Position numbers and translations under genes: made by a program. A stretch of DNA of 64,000 bases, from assembly GCF_014652275.1 (NCBI RefSeq), contig NZ_BMYM01000002.1, forward strand, positions 434,001 through 498,000, written 5' to 3'. Source of the stretch: Parahalioglobus pacificus. Lineage in GTDB: Bacteria; Pseudomonadota; Gammaproteobacteria; Pseudomonadales; Halieaceae. The notes below the pieces were generated by a model. It searched no databases. It was not told the origin of the DNA and worked only from the letters and a program-made list of their open reading frames with translations. Shown in pieces: positions 29,295 to 38,019 of this stretch; position 1 is the stretch's first letter, and each line of letters starts with the position of its first letter.

Positions 29295-29894
29295 CTAGAC
29301 TGGTGCTGGCCGCAGGAAGGCCAGCACCCCATCGAAGAACATCTGCACGGAGATGATGACCAGAATCATCCCCATCAAGCGCTCCATGGCGATCAGACCG
29401 CGGTTCCCCAGCGCCCTGAGCAGCAGTGGCGATGCCATCAGCAGAACAGCCACCACGGCCCACGCGGCGACTAGCGCGATGGTCCAGTCCAACATGCGGT
29501 CAGGGTCCTGAGTTACCATCAACATGGCGATTGCCAGCGATGAAGGGCCTGCTACGGCGGGAATCGCCAGTGGCACGATAAAGGGCTCCCCATCGGGCGT
29601 GTCACCCATAATGCCGTGGGGCGAGGGGAAGATCATGCGCACACCGATAAGGAACAGGATGATGGCCCCGGCAATGCTCACGGATTCCTGGCGCAGGCCC
29701 ATGACCTGAAGCACGGCACTGCCGGCAAACAGGAATAAAAGCAGCACCACCAGTGCAATCAGCAGTTCCCTGAAGATCACCCACTGGCGGCGTCTGGGGT
29801 CTACATCTTTCAGAACCGACAGGAATATGGGCACATTACCCAGGGGGTCCATCACAAATACCAGGGTAATAAAGGTGGCCAGAATACTGTCCAT
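29295..29894 (-). CDS. MarC family integral membrane protein
   Basis: 199-aa polytopic membrane protein, start ATG 29894 (MDSILATFITLVFVMDPLGNVPIF). The conserved DPLGNVPIF, about six hydrophobic helices, and a PLAIPAVAGPSSLA motif place it in the MarC/UPF0056 family, whose transport role is unproven. A frame extension to 30020 would add a non-family leader. It is convergent with fba and divergent from the TonB receptor gene. Confidence 0.9.
   Translation of the reverse strand: MDSILATFITLVFVMDPLGNVPIFLSVLKDVDPRRRQWVIFRELLIALVVLLLFLFAGSAVLQVMGLRQESVSIAGAIILFLIGVRMIFPSPHGIMGDTPDGEPFIVPLAIPAVAGPSSLAIAMLMVTQDPDRMLDWTIALVAAWAVVAVLLMASPLLLRALGNRGLIAMERLMGMILVIISVQMFFDGVLAFLRPAPV
29302..29328. terminator. 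10-bp perfect hairpin at the fba/marC convergence
   Basis: GGTGCTGGCC (29302-29311) pairs without mismatch with GGCCAGCACC (29319-29328) around a 7-nt loop. It lies 16 bp past the fba stop and inside the last codons of marC. It lacks a T-run on either strand but is placed to stop or protect fba mRNA. Confidence 0.45.
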
Positions 29895-30115
29895 GCTCTG
29901 TCGTTCCGCATTGATTAAGGCGCGAGTATACCCCTGACGGGGCAGAGGGGCCCATAAACCGGCCCTGAACCCGGGTTTTGTAATTTCTATTCCGATCTTT
30001 GTGAATTTTTCACATAGCAATCATTGAGGGGGAACTTTTAAAGTCCGTTTCACGAGTGATACATCCATTTTCGCGATGCCCATGACCAACGCGATACGGG
30101 TAATCACTTACTTAC

Positions 30116-30138
30116 AAGAACGTTCTTAATGTAATTAC
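30116..30138. promoter_or_regulatory. Palindromic sites upstream of the TonB receptor gene
   Basis: A 12-bp perfect palindrome AAGAACGTTCTT (30116-30127) and an 8-bp one GTAATTAC (30131-30138) lie 12-34 bp before the receptor ATG, next to further GTAAT motifs at about 30100 and 30142. The placement suits repressor operators. The regulator is unknown. AGGGG just after serves as the ribosome-binding site. Confidence 0.45.
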
Positions 30139-30149
30139 AGGGGTAATTA

Positions 30150-32975
30150 ATGAAGACGAACAAGCTGACTTCTGCAGTCAGGCTTGCTATCGGCGCAGGT
30201 GCAGTGACTGCAACCATGCCCGTAGCTCAGCTGGCGACTGCACAAGAGCAAATGATCGAAGAGGTTGTCATCACAGGTTCAAGGATTCGTCGTCCGGACC
30301 TGGAGGCAGTTAGTCCCTATACAACCGTCGACGCTGAAGAGTTCCAGTTGTCTGGAACGATTAACGTTGAACAAAAGCTAAACGAGCTGCCACAGACGCT
30401 GCCGGCGTTCGGGCCAAGCTCCAACAACCCGGGCGATGGAACCGCTCGAGTTGACCTTCGCGGTCTCGGATCCTCAAGAACGCTGGTGCTTGTGAATGGC
30501 CGTCGTTGGATTCCCGCCACACAGACGGGCGTCGTTGACCTTAACTCGATCCCGGGTACGTTGATCAAACGCGTTGATGTGGTCACGGGCGGTGCTTCCG
30601 CTGTATACGGTTCAGATGCTCTCGCTGGTGTTGTCAACTTTGAAATGATTGACGACTTTGAAGGCGCGCAGATTACTGGCCTGTACGACATCACCGATGA
30701 GGGTGATGCAGAAAAGTACAACATGGATATCACCATGGGCGGTAACTTCGCCGATGGGCGCGGTAATGCGGTTGTTTATGCCTCTTACAGCAAGCGTGAG
30801 GCACTGTTCCAAGGCGATCGCAGCTTTTCAGACGTTGCGCTAGTCGAAAGTGGTGACAGACTGGTTCCCGGCGGCTCCTCTGGTGTGCCCGGAACCCGTA
30901 TCTTCGGCGGGCCTGCTGTGCCTGGCGCTGGCTTCGACCTCGGTACATTTGGCCCCAATGGCGAAGCATTGCCTTGGATTGAGCCCGATAGCCGCTTCAA
31001 TTACGCGCCCGATAACTTCCTGCAGTTGCCCCAAGAGCGTTACCTGGTGTCTTCGTTCGCTCACTATGACGTCAACGAGCACGTGCGTACGTACGGAGAG
31101 TTTGCGTACTCTTACAACAAGGTTCCTCAAGAACTGGCACCGACCCCTGCGTTCACCACAGTTGAAATCAACCCCAACAGCGCCTTCCTGTCAGCGGATG
31201 CTCAGGCTGCACTCAACGGTGCTGTGAATGAGGACGGGGAATCCTTACTCAATGACGATGGCAACTACGTGGCCTTTATTGGCCGTCGCATGGTTGAAAA
31301 TGGCTCCCGTCAGTCTATCGATGTCCGTGATGCATTCCGCGTCTTGGTGGGTGTTGATGGCGATATCAACGACAACTGGTCGTACGACGCTTACTACAGC
31401 CTCTCTAACTTGGATAACAGCAATGCCTTGAACAACGATGTGTCGGCATCGCGATTCATTCAGGCTGTTGCAACCAACGATGCTGGCACCGCGTGTCAGG
31501 ATCCCTCGGGTGGCTGTGTACCGCTGAACATTTTTGGTGCAGGCAATATTTCCCAGGAAGCCATCGACTTCGTGAACATCGGTGCAACAAACATCACCAG
31601 CATTGAGCAAGAAGTGATTCAGGCCAGCGTTTTCGGTGACCTGTTTACTCTGCCCACAGCAGAATACCCCGTCTCGGTTGTGCTGGGATATGAACATCGT
31701 CGCGATGAGTCTTCTTTCCGTCCGGATACCTTCTTGGCGTCAGGCGACGTTCTCGGATTCAATGCCGGTGAGCCGACGATCGGTAGCTACAAAGCAACTG
31801 AGTTCTTCGGTGAGGTCAGCGTTCCCCTGCTTCAAGGCGCTCCCCTGGCGGAAGATTTGACCCTGTGGGGTGCAGCGCGTACTTCGGACTATTCAAACTT
31901 GGACGACCGCGTAAACAGCTTCGCGACTGCGATCAACTACGCGCCCATTGAGAGCGTCAAGTTCCGACTTGGATATCAAGAAGCGGTACGTGCGCCTAAC
32001 GTTTCCGAGTTGTTTGGCGGAAATGCAAACGGCTTCCCTGGAGCGGACGATCCATGTTCCGCAGGTGGCTTCCAGCCCGGTGTAACAAACAGTGACCTTT
32101 GTGTCGCTACCGGCGTTGCAGCGAGCCAGGTGGGTAACTTTACGCAGGCGAACTCGCAGATTGAAGGCCGGTTCGGTGGCAACCCCGACCTGACTGAAGA
32201 GACGTCTAATACCTACACAGCGGGTGTTGTATGGCAGCCGACGGATAGCCTGGATATTACGATCGACTACTACGATATTGAGATTGAAGATGCTATCTCG
32301 GTATTGGGTGGCAGCGTGACTAATGTTTTGGATCTGTGTTACAACGTGATCCAAAATGCTGGCTCCGCGTTCTGTCAAGCAGTCAATCGTAGGGCAGATG
32401 GCAACGTTGACTTCGTAAATGTCCTCAACGCCAACATCGGTACAATCGAAACATCAGGTGTCGACTTTAACGTCTACTACAGCACTGATTTCGGCTTTGG
32501 CATCGGTGGTAACGGGTCTACTCTGGACATCAGCCTCAACGGAACCTACCTCGATGAGTACGATGTCACACCTGTGGCTGAGCTGTCTGATCGCGTTGAT
32601 GTATGTGCCGGTAACTTCGGTAACACATGCGGTAACCCATTGCCTGAAATCTTGGTGAACACCCGAGCTACCTTGCGCACTGGCGCCTGGACCTTCTCAG
32701 GTCTGCTGCGGTACATCGGTGAGACCGACGACGATCAAATCGAGAATGCAGGTGCAACAGACCTGGTTGTACCCACGATCGATGATGAGTACTACCTTGA
32801 TCTGACTGTGTCGTACGCTTTCGAGCAGGGTCTGACCCTCAGCTTCGGTGGCTTGAACGTGCTCGATACTGAGCCGACGGCGCTGGGTGATTCCCAGCAG
32901 CAGGCGAATACGTTCCCTGAGACGTATTCACTGTTCGGTCCTCGTTACTTCCTGAGCGCGTCTTACACGTTCTAA
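30150..32975 (+). CDS. TonB-dependent outer-membrane receptor (no STN domain)
   Basis: 941-aa receptor for active uptake of an unknown ligand. A signal peptide covers about residues 1-31 (cleavage near ATAQ), then comes a TonB-box-like IEEVVITGSRI. The plug domain has DLRGLGSSRTLVLVNGRR and VDVVTGGASAVYGSDALAGVVNF. The rest is a 22-strand-type barrel ending in an aromatic SYTF terminus. The plug resembles the Xanthomonas/Caulobacter-type receptors. It is followed by an intrinsic terminator and then by two TPR enzyme genes, so it may be a single-gene transcript at high level. Confidence 0.92.
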   Translation: MKTNKLTSAVRLAIGAGAVTATMPVAQLATAQEQMIEEVVITGSRIRRPDLEAVSPYTTVDAEEFQLSGTINVEQKLNELPQTLPAFGPSSNNPGDGTARVDLRGLGSSRTLVLVNGRRWIPATQTGVVDLNSIPGTLIKRVDVVTGGASAVYGSDALAGVVNFEMIDDFEGAQITGLYDITDEGDAEKYNMDITMGGNFADGRGNAVVYASYSKREALFQGDRSFSDVALVESGDRLVPGGSSGVPGTRIFGGPAVPGAGFDLGTFGPNGEALPWIEPDSRFNYAPDNFLQLPQERYLVSSFAHYDVNEHVRTYGEFAYSYNKVPQELAPTPAFTTVEINPNSAFLSADAQAALNGAVNEDGESLLNDDGNYVAFIGRRMVENGSRQSIDVRDAFRVLVGVDGDINDNWSYDAYYSLSNLDNSNALNNDVSASRFIQAVATNDAGTACQDPSGGCVPLNIFGAGNISQEAIDFVNIGATNITSIEQEVIQASVFGDLFTLPTAEYPVSVVLGYEHRRDESSFRPDTFLASGDVLGFNAGEPTIGSYKATEFFGEVSVPLLQGAPLAEDLTLWGAARTSDYSNLDDRVNSFATAINYAPIESVKFRLGYQEAVRAPNVSELFGGNANGFPGADDPCSAGGFQPGVTNSDLCVATGVAASQVGNFTQANSQIEGRFGGNPDLTEETSNTYTAGVVWQPTDSLDITIDYYDIEIEDAISVLGGSVTNVLDLCYNVIQNAGSAFCQAVNRRADGNVDFVNVLNANIGTIETSGVDFNVYYSTDFGFGIGGNGSTLDISLNGTYLDEYDVTPVAELSDRVDVCAGNFGNTCGNPLPEILVNTRATLRTGAWTFSGLLRYIGETDDDQIENAGATDLVVPTIDDEYYLDLTVSYAFEQGLTLSFGGLNVLDTEPTALGDSQQQANTFPETYSLFGPRYFLSASYTF

Positions 32976-33001
32976 CCGAACGCTAGACTGCTACACTAAA
33001 G

Positions 33002-33030
33002 CGGCGGGCCCAGCCCCGCCGTTTTTTTTT
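33002..33030 (+). terminator. Intrinsic terminator after the TonB receptor
   Basis: Stem CGGCGGG (33002-33008) with CCCGCCG (33015-33021), 6-nt loop, followed by nine T (33022-33030). A textbook Rho-independent terminator that separates the receptor from the TPR genes. Confidence 0.93.
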
Positions 33031-33047
33031 GCACCTAAAAAGTACTC

Positions 33048-34868
33048 ATGGCCGATAATCCTCAGGCGCGCTACCAGGCCCTACTGGCCCAGCTATCCCA
33101 GCAGCTGCGAACAAGTCCGCAACTGGCGCTTCAAAACCTGGATAAACTGCTCGCCAGATCGGCCGGCGATCCTAATTTTCTTCACCTGAAAGGCCTTTCC
33201 CTTGCGGCGCTGGAGCGCCATTCCGAGGCTGCTTCCGCAATGGAAGCATCGTTGCGAGCCTTCCCCCAGCAGAGCGAGTGCCACGGTAATCTGGCGAACA
33301 GCCTGAAGAAGCTCCTGCGCCTGGATGAAGCGGAGCAACACTACCGCGAAGCACTGGTGATCAACCCTGCTTTCTTGCAGGCACGGAAGAACCTTGGCTT
33401 GTTACTGCTCTCGATGGAGCGCCTGGAAGAGGCGCGGGAAGTGCTGGAAGAGGTCAATCAACAGCAGCCTAATGACGCATCAGTGCTCACCGCTCTGGGG
33501 AATGTAGAGCGGCTATCCCATGAGTATGTCTCAGCGATCCGCTATTATCGCCAGGCACTGGCATCACAACCTAACTACACCAGCGCGCTGCACAATATGG
33601 GTTTGGCACTGAAGTTGAATGAACAGCCAGCGGACGCCTTACCCTATTTCACGCGTGCCGCTGAACTGGCCCCCACTCTCGCCGAGGTGCAGTTGAATTG
33701 GGGGAACGCGCACTTCGAGCTGGGGGATTACGAGGCCGCGCGCCATCATTATGAGGCGGCATTGGCCCGTGACCCCGGCTATGTGCTGGCCCATGAAACG
33801 ATGAGCGAGCTACTTTGGCAGCAGGGTGATACTGCCCACTTTACCGATGCTTACGGGGAGGCCATCAAGGCGTTACCCGACAATATTTCCCTTCGCGAGT
33901 CGCTGGTGCAGGTATTGATCAATGCCGGTCAGTTTGACCGCGCTGCCCAGGCGCTGGATGAAGCCATGAGTATCCAGGCCTCACCCGCGTTATTGAGAGC
34001 CTCCGCCGAGTTGGCGGCAAACCGGGCCGATTATGCCCAGGCGCGAAGAGACTTCGAAGCGGCGCTACAGCAAGCCCCCGATACGGATACTGCGCATGGG
34101 CTGGCGCGGTTGCTGATCATCGAAGGGGATTACCCCGCGGCGTTGTCAGTGCTGGATACCTTGCAGTCCAAGGACCCTGATAACCAACTTACCTGGGCAC
34201 TAAAGGGTACTTGCTGGCGTTTGTTGGATGACCCCCGTTACCAGTGGCTGATTGACTATCAGCGGGATGTTCGAGTGCTGACTCTGGATACGCCACCTGG
34301 CTATGCCTCACTGCCCGAGTTTCTTCAAGCCTTACAAGAAGTGCTGCTGGGTATGCACGGCACACGCGCCGCACCCATGCGACAGACACTGGTGAGTGGC
34401 ACCCAGACACCCGGCAGGCTGCTGCATAAGCCCGACCCTTTGATACAGGTTTATCGTGAACTGCTGACACGTGCTGTGTCGCGCTATATCGAGGATATGC
34501 CCACGGATCCAACCCACCCTCTGTATGCGAGGCGGTCGAAGAATTTCACCTTTTCCGGCTCTTGGTCAGTGCGCCTATACAGCGGTGGCTACCACGTTAA
34601 CCATGTGCATCCCGAGGGGTGGATTAGCTCAGCTTGTTACATTCACCTGCCCTCCGGCATGGGGTCTGAGTCCAATGCGGGTTGCATTAAGTTTGGCGAG
34701 AGCGCTCTGGGATTGGGTGAGCGCGAAGTTATCGAGCGCATAGTGCGCCCAGAGCCCGGGCAGCTAGCCCTGTTCCCGTCTTATGTCTGGCACGGTACCT
34801 ACGACTTTGAAGCGCCGGACACGGACTTCCGGCTCACTGCGCCCTTCGATGTCATTCCACAACCCTGA
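33048..34868 (+). CDS. TPR protein with C-terminal 2OG-Fe(II) oxygenase-like domain
   Basis: 606-aa protein, probably cytoplasmic (no signal peptide). About ten tetratricopeptide repeats fill residues 1-370 (for example ALGNVERLSHEYVSAIRYYRQAL and NWGNAHFELGDYEAARHHYEAAL). The C-terminal 200 residues resemble the putative 2OG-Fe(II) oxygenase family PF13759: an HVHPEGWISSACYIHLP segment supplies a first His, and LFPSYVWHGTYDF carries the distal His. A hydroxylase role on a peptide or protein held by the TPRs is inferred. It is 18 bp upstream of the TPR-sulfotransferase. Confidence 0.82.
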   Translation: MADNPQARYQALLAQLSQQLRTSPQLALQNLDKLLARSAGDPNFLHLKGLSLAALERHSEAASAMEASLRAFPQQSECHGNLANSLKKLLRLDEAEQHYREALVINPAFLQARKNLGLLLLSMERLEEAREVLEEVNQQQPNDASVLTALGNVERLSHEYVSAIRYYRQALASQPNYTSALHNMGLALKLNEQPADALPYFTRAAELAPTLAEVQLNWGNAHFELGDYEAARHHYEAALARDPGYVLAHETMSELLWQQGDTAHFTDAYGEAIKALPDNISLRESLVQVLINAGQFDRAAQALDEAMSIQASPALLRASAELAANRADYAQARRDFEAALQQAPDTDTAHGLARLLIIEGDYPAALSVLDTLQSKDPDNQLTWALKGTCWRLLDDPRYQWLIDYQRDVRVLTLDTPPGYASLPEFLQALQEVLLGMHGTRAAPMRQTLVSGTQTPGRLLHKPDPLIQVYRELLTRAVSRYIEDMPTDPTHPLYARRSKNFTFSGSWSVRLYSGGYHVNHVHPEGWISSACYIHLPSGMGSESNAGCIKFGESALGLGEREVIERIVRPEPGQLALFPSYVWHGTYDFEAPDTDFRLTAPFDVIPQP

Positions 34869-34886
34869 TTGGTGCAATAGACCTCC

Positions 34887-36722
34887 ATGACCACAGACCG
34901 TATTCGTGACGCGGAGCGCGCCCACCAGAGCGGTGACCTGACCCAAGCGGAACAGTTGTACCGCGCGGCCCTGGCCGATACACCCGATAATGCCAGCGTG
35001 CTGTATGGCTTGGGCACCTTGCTGATGCAAAGCGGGGACCTCGAAAACGCAGGCGAACATTTGGCAAGTGCGCAGGCGCTGGAGCCGGATGCCGCTGATA
35101 TCGCCTTTAACCTGGCACTGTGTCGGCAACAACAACAGCGCACTGACGAAGCCGTTACCGCGGCGAATAAGGCGGCTAAGCTGGCTGCAGGCGATGAGGG
35201 TTTTTCCTGTGCCATCGCCGATTTGTTGTTGGGTTTAGGTCAGGCTCAGGAAGCAGCGATACTGTTGCAGGCCTGCCCCATGACCCAGGCTGCCACGGCG
35301 AGTTTGATGGCGAGAGCACTGACCGCTCTAGGCCAGTGGGACGGCGCAGTGAGTCTGTATCGGCAGTTATGCGCGCAACACCCCGACCAACCAGAACTGC
35401 TCAATGCACTAGCGGTGGCCGCTGGCCATCTTCGCGATTACCCGCTGGCTATAGAATCCTTTGAGCGCTATATGGGGCTGGTGACTCCCTCAGCCGCAGA
35501 CCATGTGCGCTTTGCTGACCTGTATTTGCTGGCGCGCCGGCTTGACGCTTGTCGCCAGCAATTGGCACTGGCGGAGAATTTGGGTGCAACGGATGGGCAG
35601 TTTCATCTGCTTTGTGCTCGCGTTGCTCGCCTCAGTGGCGATGACGAGGGCGCACTGGTGTCGGCCAAGAAAGCTGTGTTGCGCGATAAAGCGTTGGGGC
35701 AGGCTTGGTCGATCCTGGCGGAGCTGTTGCCGGAAACGGCTCTACCAAAACTTGCGGTGGCACTGAAGCGTTACCGCGATGAGGCCACCACCACCGACTA
35801 CAACCGACAGCTGATGAGCTATGCCCTGGCGGAGGCGAGCAGGCGCAGTGATGATTACTCGGCAGCCGCGCAAGCCCTTCGTGAGGCCAACGGGGAACAG
35901 TTGTCCGCCATGACGGCGCTGGGTACTCGCTATGATCCCAAGCGAGAGAACAACAGGCTTCGAGCAACCATTGCCAGCTATGGATCGGGTCTGGCGACGG
36001 CACCATCCTCGCAGCGGCGCCCGCTGTTTATCGTTGGGATGCCCAGAAGCGGCACGACCCTGATCGAGCGTGTACTGGCGGGGTTGCCGACGGTGCAAGC
36101 CGGTGGCGAGAGTGATGCCCTTGGCTTTGTGGCAGCTCACTATGAGCGTGAGCAGTCTGCTGGGCGATTACCGGAACCCGCGCAAATGACGTCCCAGCAG
36201 TGGCAAGCGTTGGCCGATCAATACTGGCAGTTAAACCCGGCGGATGCCGCGGTGCTCACTGACAAGATGCCGCACAATTATCTGCACGTTGGCCTGGCGC
36301 TATCCCTGTTTCCAGAGGCCCGTGTGCTTCAGATGCGTCGCGATCCACGCGCCATTGCTTTGTCTATTTACTTCAGGCCTTTTCCGGCTGACCACAACTA
36401 TGCCTGCGACCCGAACGCGATCGCGCACGCCTGGCAGACTGCCCACGGGTATATGGATCACTGGGCTGGCGCTGATCCCGACCGTGTCATTGACGTTGAT
36501 CTTGCCACCTTTGCTCAGGACCCAGAGGGGCAGGGACAGCGACTGGCCGAGTTCTGCGACCTTGAGTGGCAATCGGACAGCCTCGCAGCCAGGCAATCGG
36601 ACCAGCCCAGCTTTACCTTCAGTGAGCGTCAGGTGCGTAGCGCGATTACCAGCGATCATCTGGATGACTGGCGTAAGTTTGCAGATGTTCTTCCCGAACT
36701 GTTTGCGCCTTACGGGGACTAG
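34887..36722 (+). CDS. TPR protein with C-terminal sulfotransferase domain
   Basis: 611-aa protein. TPR repeats occupy residues 1 to about 330 (AEQLYRAALADTPDNASVLYGLGTLLMQSGDLENAGEHL and others). The sulfotransferase domain follows, with the 5'-phosphosulfate loop IVGMPRSGTTLIERVL near residue 381 and the RRDPRAIALSIYF 3'-phosphate motif about 100 residues later. It would transfer sulfate from PAPS to a hydroxyl, with the acceptor unknown. It ends 1 bp from the convergent AspH-type gene. Confidence 0.85.
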   Translation: MTTDRIRDAERAHQSGDLTQAEQLYRAALADTPDNASVLYGLGTLLMQSGDLENAGEHLASAQALEPDAADIAFNLALCRQQQQRTDEAVTAANKAAKLAAGDEGFSCAIADLLLGLGQAQEAAILLQACPMTQAATASLMARALTALGQWDGAVSLYRQLCAQHPDQPELLNALAVAAGHLRDYPLAIESFERYMGLVTPSAADHVRFADLYLLARRLDACRQQLALAENLGATDGQFHLLCARVARLSGDDEGALVSAKKAVLRDKALGQAWSILAELLPETALPKLAVALKRYRDEATTTDYNRQLMSYALAEASRRSDDYSAAAQALREANGEQLSAMTALGTRYDPKRENNRLRATIASYGSGLATAPSSQRRPLFIVGMPRSGTTLIERVLAGLPTVQAGGESDALGFVAAHYEREQSAGRLPEPAQMTSQQWQALADQYWQLNPADAAVLTDKMPHNYLHVGLALSLFPEARVLQMRRDPRAIALSIYFRPFPADHNYACDPNAIAHAWQTAHGYMDHWAGADPDRVIDVDLATFAQDPEGQGQRLAEFCDLEWQSDSLAARQSDQPSFTFSERQVRSAITSDHLDDWRKFADVLPELFAPYGD

Positions 36723-36723
36723 C

Positions 36724-37887
36724 TCAGGGGCAGGGTGGCAGCACTCGCTGGTCTAGCCAGTCCTGCCTCGCCTGAAAGCTTGACCGTATGGCGTGGCGTT
36801 CCTTATCTGTCAGGTCGGGATGCCAGATGGAGAAGATCAGCACCACGCGCTCCTGCTCGCTGCGATTGATGGCGTCGTGCAGAAAACTGTCGTCGAAGAT
36901 CGCCAGCTTCCCAGCCTGCCATGGTCGTGACTCACCGCCGGCGGTGAGCGAGCAGTCGGGTGGGATCGTGATAGGCAGGTGCACGGTCAGGCTGTGGTTG
37001 GACAGCCCAAAGTGCGGCGTGATGTGTTGGCCGGGTTTTAACAGCGAGAAGAAAACTTCCTGAGGCGCATCGCCTAGCGCATACAAAGGGGCGGCACTGA
37101 GGCATTCCAGTGTGTCCGGGAAGGCATTGGCAATGTCTGTGCGCTGCCCGTCCCGAAACAGGTCCAGCGCTGTCCAGTTCAGTGAGCCCGATAGGGGCTC
37201 CATACCCGCGGGTGTGGCCGCGCTGGCATCCAGATACGGCCGACCCTGATGCAAAATTGCAGGCAATGCGGTTTCGAATTCAGCGATGATCTTGTCGGTG
37301 CTACCTTCCAGCGAACTGGCCCAGGCCTGCGTGTCTGCCTGATGCCACGGTTGTGCGTCCAGATTGGGTATGTAGAACAGATACGGGCGCTGGCCAGATT
37401 GCGGCGCGGGCAGGGGTGCATCATGGGTTTGTACCCAGGCACTCTTTGCCAAGCGGGCTGAGCTGTCAGCGACATGCGATCGGTGTAATTCGCTGAGATG
37501 GTGACGCAACACCCCCTGGCAGTGGTTCCAGCGCTGCGCTGTCGGTGGGTCTGTGTCTCGACCCGAGGGCGCAACCAGCAAGTCGGGGTCGAGATCGGTG
37601 CCCAGTGAATACACTGCCAGCGCTTCTGCGATTCGTCCCTGCTGATAAAGGCTGGCGCCCGCATAGAGGTACGCGGTGGGATTCCCTTTGGCAGCATGGA
37701 GGCAGCGCAGGTGTGCGCTCAGCGCATGTTCTGCCGAGCCTATCTGTTCCTCAACTACACCCAGGCGATGAAGCACGGAAGGATCTTGGGACGTGTCAGC
37801 CAGCTCGCGCAGTAGCGCCAGGCCTTGCTCCGCGTCGCCGCGCTCAAAGGCAGCATCGACGGCTGCTGTCAGGTCGTCAGTCGTCAT
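36724..37887 (-). CDS. TPR protein with C-terminal aspartyl/asparaginyl beta-hydroxylase-like domain
   Basis: 387-aa protein with N-terminal TPR-like helices (residues 1-110: RLGVVEEQIGSAEHALSAHL and others) and a C-terminal AspH-type domain. KPGQHITPHFGLSNHSLTVHLPI gives the first iron His, FDDSFLHDAINRSEQERVVL the second His, with an Arg for 2-oxoglutarate. WHPDL ends the domain. It has the same TPR-plus-catalytic-domain plan as the two plus-strand genes facing it. It is the last member of the leftward run from the ECF sigma gene. Confidence 0.84.
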   Translation of the reverse strand: MTTDDLTAAVDAAFERGDAEQGLALLRELADTSQDPSVLHRLGVVEEQIGSAEHALSAHLRCLHAAKGNPTAYLYAGASLYQQGRIAEALAVYSLGTDLDPDLLVAPSGRDTDPPTAQRWNHCQGVLRHHLSELHRSHVADSSARLAKSAWVQTHDAPLPAPQSGQRPYLFYIPNLDAQPWHQADTQAWASSLEGSTDKIIAEFETALPAILHQGRPYLDASAATPAGMEPLSGSLNWTALDLFRDGQRTDIANAFPDTLECLSAAPLYALGDAPQEVFFSLLKPGQHITPHFGLSNHSLTVHLPITIPPDCSLTAGGESRPWQAGKLAIFDDSFLHDAINRSEQERVVLIFSIWHPDLTDKERHAIRSSFQARQDWLDQRVLPPCP

Positions 37888-37980
37888 AGGCGGGGAGCGC
37901 GTCGCGGGCTTAACTCAGAGCGAGCAACTTCAGCAGTCAGAACGTGGGTTGGGGTGAGCACGGCGCAGATGGGTCTGGCG

Positions 37981-38008
37981 ATTGCACCGCGGCTAGCCGG
38001 GGTGCAAT
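37981..38008. other. 28-bp inverted repeat between sapC-like and AspH-like genes
   Basis: ATTGCACC (37981-37988) pairs with GGTGCAAT (38001-38008). After one G-G mismatch the inner CGGCTAGCCG is itself palindromic. The repeat follows the SapC stop by 11 bp on the minus strand, with no T-run after it. It is likely an mRNA hairpin separating expression of the two genes, or a protein site. Confidence 0.55.
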
Positions 38009-38019
38009 GCCGTTGCGGC

